DNA from: Plutella xylostella
Taxonomy: Eukaryota > Arthropoda > Insecta > Lepidoptera > Plutellidae
DNA: 64,000 bases
Direction of reading: 5' to 3'
Assembly: GCF_932276165.1 (NCBI RefSeq)
Contig: NC_063987.1
Coordinates: 2,480,001 to 2,544,000, forward strand
Shown here: positions 35,831-48,100 of the stretch, one piece after another
Numbering within the stretch: position 1 is the first letter of the stretch
Layout: each line of letters begins with the position of its first letter
Position numbers and translations under genes: made by a program
The notes under the pieces: generated by a model
Told to the model about the DNA's origin: nothing
The model's input: only the letters and a program-made list of their open reading frames with translations
Databases searched by the model: none

Positions 35831-36117
35831 TCAAACCTTCCACAGAAGTAAATGATTAGTAGAGTCCTCTCTGCCTGCATCTTCTGTGCTGGACGAGTTT
35901 CTGAAATCTTCGTATCCGTCACCGCCCGATATTATCAGGGTTTCTTTAGTGTTCTGAGGTGGCTCTGCTTGTTTCTGTAGTTTCTCAGCATTGGCCGATC
36001 TGCGGCTCAAAGCTTTCGTCTTCAGTGATGACTGCGTTGGTTTTGTCGGTTTTGTTGCTGCTGGGTTTTCCACTATCGTCAAAAACCTCACGTGACCCGT
36101 GTGCCCGTAGGTTACGC
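35831..36117 (-). CDS. ARHGEF17: Rho GEF exon 19 (stop codon)
   Basis: Residues 928-1022, GVTYGHTGHVRFLTIVENPA, a basic polar insert, then ISGGDGYEDFRNSSSTEDAG and REDSTNHLLLWKV before TGA. The ending is the family's conserved C-terminus. Confidence 0.93.
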
Positions 36118-39100
36118 CTGTGAAAGAAGAGCATTATCTTTTATGTATTTTTATCTATCATACATAATATATTATCTGCAATAGAGCTTTCGGAATATAA
36201 ATTTATTAATATCAGAACCAATTCACGTTTCAACTGGCCTCCATCATACCACCTACGCTAACCTAAATATTATTTTCAAACGTAACTTATGATTTCCGAA
36301 AGTACCTATACGTATTATCTTGTGTCGAGTCTCGCTATAACGATATCTTAAATATCAAAATAAACAAACACGTCGAGTGGTTTCCCAGGAATAACAAATA
36401 ATAATGTTAGGTGTTTATTGATATTTATGACCGCTGGTGGAAAAATATAACAGGAGTAGGTATTCCCGTACTAAAAATAAGATAAAGGAAATACCTCTAC
36501 CAGTGCTTTCTCTTACGATCTTTCGATATTCCTATAATTTGTTATGGTATCGGTGCTAGACTATGGTTAGTCACCATTGTCAAAGCATTGCTCGTTTAAG
36601 TCCTGACAGAGTGCGCAGGATAAAAATAAATATTCTTCTGACAAAAGTAACCAAGGCTCAGTTTACCACCAAAGCTAAGCGCTACTCACTAACAATCCAG
36701 CTTATCTCAGCGCTGCATTATATACTTAAGCCAAGTGTGTTTACTACTAAGGCCCGGGTCTCCTATTTACTCCGTAGGTCGCGTCAAGTGTCACCGCCGT
36801 AGGCCGCGTCACAATGCTCATTATGTCTACGCGCAAACGTCGGCGTGTGAGGGAGACCGCATCAGTACATTTCTATAGTGAGCATCATGACGCGGCCTAC
36901 GGCGTGACGCTGGACGCGATCTACGGCGTAAATAGGAGACCCAGGCCTAACATTACCAATTAACAATCGTTAAGAAGCGTCGCGTCGCTCGCCTGTTAAA
37001 AATCTGTGAGATCCATACCAGTTACGTCAAATTTGACAAGCTAGCGATGAGTCGGTGGTTGTACGGTAGCTACTAAACTTGGTGCTCCAATTCTACGCAA
37101 CTGTCAGTTTTAAAATACTTACCACTAAGCGGCGGCGTAGTGAAGTTAGCCGCGCTGCTATTGGGCGAGTTGTGCAGCGGCGCGGTGAGCAGCACGCCGG
37201 CGCTGGTGCCCACCCACAGCGTGTCGCGGTGCGCGAGCAGCGCCGTCACGCGGAGGCAGGCTGCTTTGTGCTGCCGGATTATGTCGTCGCAACCTGCGGG
37301 TGAAGGGAATTTGTCGATGAATTTGGATTGGCAATGTAAGTTCGAGATTTTTGTAAGATCTGCTATAGAGAAGGCTATTATTACCTCTAGATTGGGTGAA
37401 TAAAAGACGCATAACGTGTCAACGCAATAGGTAACGATTTTTTTATCTCAACTAATATTGAATTTAAGATAGATCAAAAGATAGATAGAGGGATACAAAG
37501 AAAGTAACTTCAATGAACCTATTTTATAGGTATACTATCGCACACACGTGGAAACGCTGTATAATACAGAGCTACATTTGCGATGAAGCTCGGCACACTG
37601 CAATCCATAACAATTTGTACGATACTTACTGAAAATGTATAACTATAAGTTCTCTCTTTGATAGAGATCATATACACGACATATTATATTATATAAACCA
37701 ACACCAACTCAGGAGATTCATTTAAGAGATTTAAAAGTACTGGCTAGAACCACACCGAAAAGAGCGCAGCTGCAACAAGACAATGTAGAAGGTCATCTAA
37801 ATAAACACGAAGAAGAAGCTAAGGTAATACTCTAAGGGATACCCTACTGCCCTCACCATGCAGCATCTTGGTGACGTAGGGCGAGATGTTGATCTCGGCG
37901 AGCTGCTCGCGGCTGGCGGCGTGGTAGCAGCGCAGTTGGGCTGAGTTGTGTAGAGACAGCCAGATGGCGCCGTTGGCCACTGCCATTATTATACGAAACT
38001 AGAGGTAGCCATAGCTAAAAGCGCTTCTAGGCAAAATTTGGTAGCCTAATAAAGGACGCACGACAAAAAACATTATTGAAGGAAACATCATAGAGAAAGA
38101 GGCAGAGGAAGACCAAGAATATGTAGACCAACTGAAAACCTAGGTAAAGGTAATCTAAAAGATGAAAGAACTGCTTGGAATACACCGAAAAGAGCGCATC
38201 TCTTACAAGACGATGAAGAAGATCATCTAAATAAACACGAAGAACAAGATTCTGTAAACACCCTCACCGAAAGATCATCTAAATACACATGAAGAAAAAG
38301 ATCATCTAAATACACTCACCATGCAACATCTTGGTGACGTAGGGCGTGATGTTGATCTCGGCGAGCTGCTCGCGGCTGGCGGCGTGGTAGCAGCGCAGTT
38401 GCGCCGCGTTGTGCAGAGACAGCCAGATGGCGCCGTTGGCCACCGCCATGTGGCTTATTGGCTTGCTCTCGGTGCTGATTTGGAATGTTTCGTCCACCTG
38501 GAGATGAAGAAGATGAAGATGAGTTAAGAATGAGGTTCATAAATTTGCTAAGTTTTTTGTGTTTAAAATGTTCAATTAGTAACTAAGTACCATTAATGTT
38601 CAATTAGTAAAATGCACATTTAATCATAAACACAATATTTATATTGATGGTATGTAATGGTTCTTAACGTGATCGTGAATTGATTCCACTATTTACGTCA
38701 CTCTAAAAGTTGAAATTCGTATTACACAACGTTAATGTTAAACCATTATAAAGTGTAACTATTGTAAAATGACAAAAAAAGTGTCTATGGGTTGGGGGTT
38801 AATCTACAAAATTTCTATCGAGACGCCTTTTTTCGCTAATTCCTCACCTTCATGAAATGACCTCATCTTTCACACAAAAAGTTTTGCGATCCATGAGCGG
38901 ACCTGTATTTAGCTATGTAAACAATGAACCTTGACAATCTTACCTTCAAAGAATGCGGATTAATAATCTTGATAGAAGCGTGCGTGGCGCACCACAGCTT
39001 GCCGCCGGACAGCAGCATGCCGCTCACAGGCGCGCTGCCCGTGCCCACCGGGATCGTGGTCTTCTCCGCCCAAGACCCGTCTGAAGGGAGAAGGAACATT

Positions 39101-42100
39101 ATGTAGCTACGAACAGTTTGAAAATAGTGTTATATTAACCGCTTAAATGCAGGGAAATCAGACAAAATAGAAATCAATTGTCTTCACGCGCGATATCGCA
39201 ACTTCGAGACGATAAATGTTGAGGTGAAATGGAGTGAGTTAATCAGGTCATTCTGTTTAACTTATGTCCTACGAGTATTATAAATTCTTGAAAAAATATT
39301 TATTTACAATACTTAACAAAAAGTGAAATGACTAACAAAGTAGGTACCTACAAATAAAAAAAAACTTAATTTGTTTTGAAGATACCTTTGATTTACCAAC
39401 TTTCGTTTCTCTTTACCAACTTTCGGTACTCTTTTTATCACTGTAAGTATATTCGTTTAGAATATTATTAAGTAAAACTCACCTATATCTCTGCAGTAAA
39501 CCACAAGATCACCATTTCCGAGGGCAACAAACACTTTTCCTTCCACAAACCTGAAAAAAAAAGAAAACGCGCATTACATACCTAAATAGTTTTGAATTTT
39601 ATAACATTTAAACATCAAGCGCTTCATATAACAAAAGGTTTACAACTTTATCAATGACTTTTCAGTTTCCAGATTTGATACTGTAGCAACTTCCACTTTG
39701 GGATCATGGTATTTTACAATAGTAAGAGTGGCCCCACTATAAATGGTACTCAGTAAACTCAGTATGTCGGGTACATTGACCTGGCAACGTGGAACAAACG
39801 TGGTGAAAATCAAAACAATTTCAATAACTCACACAATAGAATGCACCCCCGAGTTGTGTTGCATCTTGACCTTGTTCTTCTTGATCCGTATGTTGTCTAG
39901 ACAGTTGTATACGTGTATACATCCGTCTTCTGTGCCCAGCCACATGGTCGGTTGGTTTGCTGTGGAACTGTCTTCTGAGGATTGTCTGCTGGCCGGCGAT
40001 GATAGTGTACCTGGAAATTATGGTGATAATGTTAGTATTGGTTTCTAATAGCTAGACGTATTGTTTTTACTAAATATTATACAAAGTGTAGGTAACAAAT
40101 AAGGCATCAGGATTCCTGTCAACAGTTTGTTTTGCAAATGTAAGGAATGTAAATGTGAAGGAAATAACGGCTGAAAAGCATAAAATCATGTAGAAAAGCT
40201 CAAAAGCTGATGCTCGGAGCTACCGCATATTGACATCGGTAAGGTCTGAACCACAGGTCTTCTTCAGCTCTTATAGCAGAGATATTTTTTTATTTTCGTA
40301 AACAAAGCTGTGATAGTTGAGTTTTATATGCCGTGTTTGTCACAAGTGCTAATGTTGCTGTTGCTAACTAATATATTAAATAATTAATTTAATTTGAATT
40401 TATATAAAACTGCGTGTTAGAAAAAGGGTATTATAGTAAGGCGAAAGAGGGTGAATAAACCATTTGTGATTAAAAAACTGAATTGTGTAATATCCATACA
40501 AACTTTCATGATTACGTAACTTTTTAATATGAGGAATATTCACGATTACAGTAACAGTCAGTGTGTAAATTAGATATTCAGAATTACAATCTGAGTCACC
40601 CCTTTTGCCCTACGTACGTTAGAAATACCCTGTGAAATGAAGCAATGCACGTGAAGTAGCCATTTGCAAGTGATATGGAATATTTCAATAATATTCTTAT
40701 CGAGTATACTATGCCATGCTAAAATTAGTTTGCTATGTTTGCCTAACTTAACATTACCCAATAGAGATCTTCCACCTTTAGGGTTCATATAAGGGAATAA
40801 CAAACCATTAGTAACAATAATTAATTAATAGTCTTAAATAGATCTCATCAATATAAACTACATACTGAGATTCATTGATCAGAAATTAATTTATTTCCTC
40901 GATCTGCCGTTCGAAAGTAAATTACACAAGTACTGTGGACTATTGTACAAGAGTTGATAGAATCGGCAGTAATTTCCGAGGGTATGTTTTTTGGGGAAAG
41001 TTGTTCAATTGAACCCTGTAAAGCGTTATGTTTTATTTATCTGAAGCTTTCCATTTACATGATAAAATAGCCTGCATAAAGAAAAGCAAATTCAGAAGCT
41101 TACCAGAATTGATCCCCATAGCTTGCTTATCAACAGCCGGGTTCGAACTGGACTTCATGACAGGATGCACTGTAATACTCTGTCCAGTATACGGTGAGCT
41201 CATGCTCTTGCTATGATTGGGAGTGAGAGACGTCTGTCGATGGTTGCCACTGGAGGCCAGGTTGTTCTGGAGACGCAGGCTGGCTGAGTCGTGGCTTCGT
41301 GTGTCAGAGAGGGATAGCGCGTCTATGTTCTCGCTCGTTGAGGAACCGTCGTCGTCTTCGTCGCTGGATGATGAGCTGTGGATTGATTGAATAGGATATT
41401 GAATAAGAATTACACGAAAGCAAGCAAATAAACATTTTTCTTTGTTAGTAAAGTTTGTGGTGTAGCAAGAGATGAAGGAACTGGCATGATGGACAATTAG
41501 ACATAAACCAACAAGAACGTACAAAATATTATTATCTAGTATTCAGTTGGGAATTAGCCTTTCAAAGAGAAGAGAAGAGGATAACTCACCTGTCCAATCG
41601 TATGTTCTTGCAGCTATCATCAGGGTCACGAACACTGATGCCGGGCTTGCCTGAACTCGAGCTGTTCAACGAACTCGTGCTTCTGAAATAATATAAAACA
41701 CAATAGTTTAGCACTCACCAATGTCTTTAGCTATGTTTCAGGTGTATATACGGAACAGACATATTATTTAAACTACAATTTGAGCTTCTCTGACTAAAAC
41801 AATAATAGTTTAAGTTTGGTATAAGCTGTATGTTAATTCCAAAGGGATTGTTGTCGCCTCGTTTCATTTGTAAAATCTTATTACGACAAGCAATTGTGTA
41901 TTTTATATTCAGTAAAGTAAGTAATTTCTTCTGTGAAGATAATAAGGTAAGGGAGAACTAGGAAGGTGAAGCTGATGCAGATGAAGATACAAACGCAGGT
42001 GAGAAAGCAGATGAAGGTAAAGAAACAGATGAAAAAGAAAATGAACAAGCAAATGAAGGTAACAAAGCAGAGAATGCTGAAGAAACCGATAAAACTAAAG

Positions 42101-45100
42101 AAACAAATGAAGATGAAAAAACAAATTACGAAGAAATTATAAAATAAATAAATGTGAATAAACACTCACGGTACATGCACGGTGGGGTGCGAGGGCGGCA
42201 CGCACGCGACGCACAGTATGCGCGCGTTGCAGACGCCGTTGCACGACGTGACCTGCGGCTTCGGGGAGAGGGTCAGCACGCAGACTTGGCCCACGTAGCC
42301 GTCGCTGTTGCACACCTGGAAGTAGATAGTAATAATTATGATCATCAAATTGTTTTTATTAAAAATGCCGTTAGTAATACAGTTGTTGTTAATAGTAAAG
42401 TCCGTAACGTGTTCTCTACGATTGTATCTTCATAATCATGAACAGTAAAATTATAACTCTCACAGCGTAGGTATGTTTCAAAACGAAAATTCGTTTAAGA
42501 GTCTCAAGACACTATAGATCCTGATAAAATAATGATACAATAAAATTTGTCCTGACCGAGGATCAAACTCGGAACTTTCGAAACCACACTCGAAGTCACT
42601 AACCGGTCGTACAATAGAAATTTATATAAAACATTTCTTACCCAAACATCAGGAGCTTGCCCTTTGGGTGGTATGGTGGGAGCAGCGCACGTGAACTGCA
42701 AGCCAGCTCGAGTTTTCCTGATGGGAACTGGAGACAGGAACTCGGGAGGTGGCCGATCTTGACTGTATAAACCTGAAACATATTAAATTCACCGTTTAAT
42801 ACAAAATCTCTTTGCTTACATACACACAATAATAATATTTCGTAATTGTTAATGAAACAAACTTACAAAGCTTCTGTTTAGTTTCATTTATTAGCTCTTC
42901 CCAATTGTTCCGTTTCTCTGTTTTCGGGAATATTACCGTTAGGTTCTCTGGTCCATTTCTGTAAACGTAAACATAGGCAACATTATTTTCATTGAACTTT
43001 TTAACTAGAACAAGATCTGAGAAGATATAAAAACTTACGAAGTATTTAAACTGAGCTCCATGTAGCATAGTTGTGTATCACTATTCTGTCTTTCAGATAG
43101 TTGTTTGTTCAAATTGTGTAGCATATCTCTGACCATTTCTTCTAACGATGCGTGTTGTGTATGTAAAGCTGCCACATTTTCTGATATCCTAGTCAGTGTA
43201 TTAACATCTTCTATTAATGTTTCTACTTCCAGCATTATTTTTCGCAAGTTTTCATCTTTCGCTGAAAATATTGAACGTCATTTATTAGAGGATCATCATC
43301 GTAAAATGTTATGTCTATAGCGTATTTTTTAATGTGATGTTTACCTTTAGCCCGTTCAAGGTCAACTAAGAATATAATGAAAAATATGGTTAGTAACGGA
43401 AGCATGATTATGTTACGTAGGTCATTTTAGACTAAAAGAAGATGTAACTTTCCATGATAATAATAAAATATGAAGAATAAAATTATGTTTAGTAAAACTT
43501 ACCCTTAACAATTTCGAGATCTGCCAAAGATATTCTCATCAGTAGCTTGTACTTATTACCCTCCATTTGACTTGCTATACTCGTTTGGTACTGGTATGAA
43601 CTGGAATAAGGAACAATAATAATCAAGTAAAGTAAACACCGCTATTTGTACCGATAAAATAAGTTCTGTATCTTTATCCTCTTATTGGTGTACTAATAAA
43701 CAATACAGGGTATAGTAGGTTCCAGAGCAATAGTATATTAACGATAATTGAAAAAAATCCGTATTGCATTATTTGAAAAAATCCGTGAGTAAGTAACTAA
43801 GTAACTTTATTTATCTCTAGCATCTTAAAATCTTGAAACAAAACCTACGTTGAAGAATTTTATTGAAAGCAACTTACGGAATAGGTTTTTTTATTGTCCC
43901 CGTTCTTCTTTTGACGCTTGTAATCAGAAGGAGATCGCTGAAGAGGAATAAAGCCCGATCTTTGATCGCCCCTTGCGCTGACGGCATGGTCACCGTCTCT
44001 TGTCTCAGGAACATTCGGTCTGGAGTCACTAAGTTCGATAAACCCTCGATCATTTGCTCCAGTTCTCTCAGAGTTTGCTGTTGCATTTCCAGCTCTAAGC
44101 TTTCTCGTTCTGTACAGTTTATTAATTCTAGTAACTCGTGGATTTCTTTTTGCGCTTCAAGTAGGAGTTTGTGGTCGGGATGTGTTTGGTCTGCGGAATA
44201 CACATTATTTATTATTTATTTTTGGAACAAGCATTCAAATTTAAAGTAAATCAATAAGAACAAAATATAACAAAATAATAATTAATGTTTGCTCCTAAAG
44301 CCGATAAAATTAAATTGTCGTTATTACCAATATCTATCTATAGTTCCAATGTCTATCTATATCTACCTGTGTGTTTAATCAGCCTCTGTATAAGCAGCTT
44401 GTAGCTTGGAAACTTCTGCACCGGTTTTATCAGTAGGTTGTCCAGTGACAATTTCCCCTTGTGGTCTCTGGCCATGGCATCGAGGAACCTCGCGAAGGCT
44501 GGTCGTGATGATGCAGCCAACTTTATCGTTTCCTTCGCTTTCTTTAAGTTGTTTATGAAAGACATGTAGGTGTCCATCACGGTGGGTTTTGTAAACTGGA
44601 AAGGAGATTGGTGTGATGTTATCCATTAAAATGTATAAAGCAAATTTTCAATATGGCATAAAAGTCATCTGGTGGCAAATCATAGGAAATGAAATTCTTG
44701 TAAAGACATACCATAGTAAATGTTAGTCTTGTGAAGACAAGGAACCTCCACGCGATCAACTTTTCATAAGCGAAACATTAATTATCATCATCATCAGCCA
44801 ATAATCATCCACTGCTGAACATAAGCCTCTCCCAAGGAGCACCACAACACTCGGTCCTCAGCCGTCCTCATCCATCCACATTGCTAGCCGCCTAAGGTCG
44901 TCAGTCTAGCAGGCAGCGGAACATTGCAAAATCATTTCACCCGAGTGCCAATACTACAAAAACAAAACACATACCACATCCAAGAAAACATCTCCAACTT
45001 TCTGCTGCAAATCCCATTGCTCGAGCCGTCTCCTGAGCTGCTCCAGGAAGACCTGGTGCACATTGAGGATGCTCGGCACTTGATAGAAGATCTCGTCGAC

Positions 45101-48100
45101 GGTGAACGCGTCCAGTAGGGCCGCATTCTCCGGACTCTTGAGGGGCTGGAGGTATTTCTGGAAGCAGGATAGTTGAGCGGGTTAGATGGTGCGTGGTGAT
45201 GGTGCGAGTTGAAGGTTAGGTAGTTTGGAGACATGGAGTTTTGATGTTGTTGGCGTGTTGGTGATTAAATACTGCAGCTAGGTTATGCCACAGTGGTGGA
45301 AGGCTAGACAGATTAAGTAGTGGTCAACAGTTGACTACTGAGCATAAAATAACAAGTACAGCGTTAGTAGTACTCGTTATTCTATACTACTGAGGGTGGG
45401 TCTGGGTATAGTACTTACTCACTTTACATCGTAATAAATTACTTATAAATCTTATAATATAGGTAATCTAGTAACGACTTAAAGCGTAAAGCGACATACT
45501 TTATGACAAGACATAGAAACAAGGACGTTTTAAAGATATATTTTTTCTACATTATAAATAATGAGGGTACGCTAAGTAAATACGTAAAATGCACAGTAAA
45601 TATTTATAATAACGGCACCTAAACTTTTGCTAGGAAAGCTTAGAAATATCTTTTGAACAGGAAACTTTTACGTCAATTTTCTAGCTCAGGAAAATACTTG
45701 CCTCAAGAAACCTTTCACACTTTACGATCTGCAATATGGAACATAAACACGACGTCAGTAGTGGATAGAGTAAATATAAAGGGTGCTCTATACAAAAACC
45801 GGCGATTTATATTTCGTTTGACACTAGGTACCTGCTGTGTTCGTGAAAATCATGAATACTAATACTTTTAGTACCTTTTGTACCTATAGTTACCTGCGCT
45901 AAGGTTATATAGTTTAAAATAAAATAAAAAACATTTTCCTCTGTCATCTTCCTACATTTTCTGTCAAAAAATTCCTGATAGATTCCGCTAGAGGCATCAC
46001 TTTGTATGCAAGTATTCCAACTTTCATAATTTAATGCAAACTATCACAATGCGCTCCAGAACTACACAGCAAATGAAATGAAACTCTATGTTGAGGTACA
46101 AACAAACTGAATTTCAATCTTAACTTCAGGAATTCTTGGGCTTCATTACTATTCATGTAAAGTCAACGCATAGTTTGTAGACAATCCGAAGGTTTCCTAT
46201 TCTAGGAGCACTATTTTCTTCTATACTTCATGAAGGAAAACTCTTTTGAGAAAAAAATACACTCGATTTTTTGAAGTTGGTAAAAATCTGTGTTATTTTT
46301 TTTACATTTACTTCTTATAAACAAATTTAATAATATGTGGGTATATTGATATAAATAATGTAGGTAGGTACCTACATAGTTACCTACTTAGGCTACTTAT
46401 TTCTTCCCCTGATTGTCACGATAAAACCTCTCTCTCTCTCTCTCTCTCACGAATAATGATTAAGTTTAACTGACATAATGAAGCGTCAATGGAGGATTGA
46501 ACTTTTCCGTTGCTCGTGAGTGTACATATATACCCCTTGAACAATATTTTCATCGCATACGATACGGCATGACCTAAGCACAGTATTGGAAAATCAGACT
46601 GCCCCTCAGTGAAAATGTTTATTGGAAAAATATCGTAAGGATTGATTCGATTTTCAGGACCGATGCGTTTCAATAGGATTATTGAGTGAACTCGGAATAT
46701 TCAGATACAAGACCTAAGCCGATATTCGTGCCATGTCGCGATTATATGGCTTAGTTCGGTGGAGTGAATCAAACTCGTATTTTACACCATCGCGAGAATA
46801 AAATAACTATTTGTATTTAAGTGATGACAGAGTGTTGTTCGATCACTATGAATCGAATAATAATTAGTTATGTTTAATCCAGCCATGTACCAATGAATTC
46901 TTTAGAAATAATAAATTTAAGTACAATAAAATTATACCACGTGCTCTTACGGTGAAGGAAAACATCGTGAGGAAACCTGCACATCTAGATTTCTAGATAT
47001 GTACCCTAAGTGCACTGTGCTCATTCCAAAAACGGTGATACGCTCGCGACCTATCACGTGAGTGCAAATGTACAGCAAAAAGCGGGTGACTCTCTTGCGA
47101 GTCACCTCTGACTACCCCTTCGGGGATTACAGTCGTGAGCCATATGTATGTATTAAAATAGATAAGCAAACCATATAACGGTTATCTGAAAACCAAACTA
47201 CAGTTTTGTATGAGTTAAGGTGACAAATTGTCGAGCCCAAAACAATTATAGAACAAACTTCGTCGAAATGGATCGACCGCCCAACCAACTTTGTGGGGTC
47301 ACTCTCAACGAACGTACGAACAATAATTGTTACACAATAGACACGCTTAATACAACGAGATAGAGTCATAGTCCGCGCTGCAATTTAGCTTTTCCTAAGC
47401 TTCTGAGCGCTGAATTAAGATATTCTTGTTAGATCGTTCGTCGATTGAGAGAGTGCCCCCCAGTAGCAAATACAAAGATAAACAAAACAAACCATCGTAC
47501 CCTTTTCAGCTGAGAAAAGTATATGTCAATGATTATTAGATATTATTAGTAAAATAAAGAGTTAAATAAATTAAAAAATATATATGATTATATTATTATT
47601 ATCTTGTAATAAAGCTAACGTACAAGCCGAAACTGGATGTCTCATAAGGACATTCTAAACAATTACGTCTGCCTATGGGCCTCTGACTAAGCTTCACGAC
47701 TGCTGCCGAAACAGCAACCGGGACCCACGGCAACATGCTGTCCGAAACACGGAAGCGCCCAGAACACAATCACTTGAAATGTGGCATGATGAATTGCTTA
47801 ACTTCAATGATCAGTTATGTACGATGACTGAAGCTAGCTCGACTACGGACGCTTCAAGAACATTATATTATTAGATGCCATTTAAAATTGAATTACAGAA
47901 TTACAGGCACTTGCCAGCAGAGAAAAATGCTCAGGCTTACCTAGTTTTACCGCCCAGTTTTCTAACAGGATATTGGGTTTGTTATAACAAAGTTAATTTG
48001 TGGCGGCCTCGGTGAATCTTATAACCAGATAGGCCTGGGTTGACGTAACCCAATTTTATTTGCCATCTTGCAAAATTGTCTCCCAATCTTATTTGCCGCA

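Noticed and set aside
35698..35922. Minus-strand frame running past the Rho GEF stop codon
   Set aside because: A different frame over the last exon and 3' UTR; the real frame ends at the TGA at 35833-35831.
43863..44249. Long plus-strand frame opposite Rho GEF exon 5
   Set aside because: It is the shadow of the conserved DH/PH coding exon on the minus strand.
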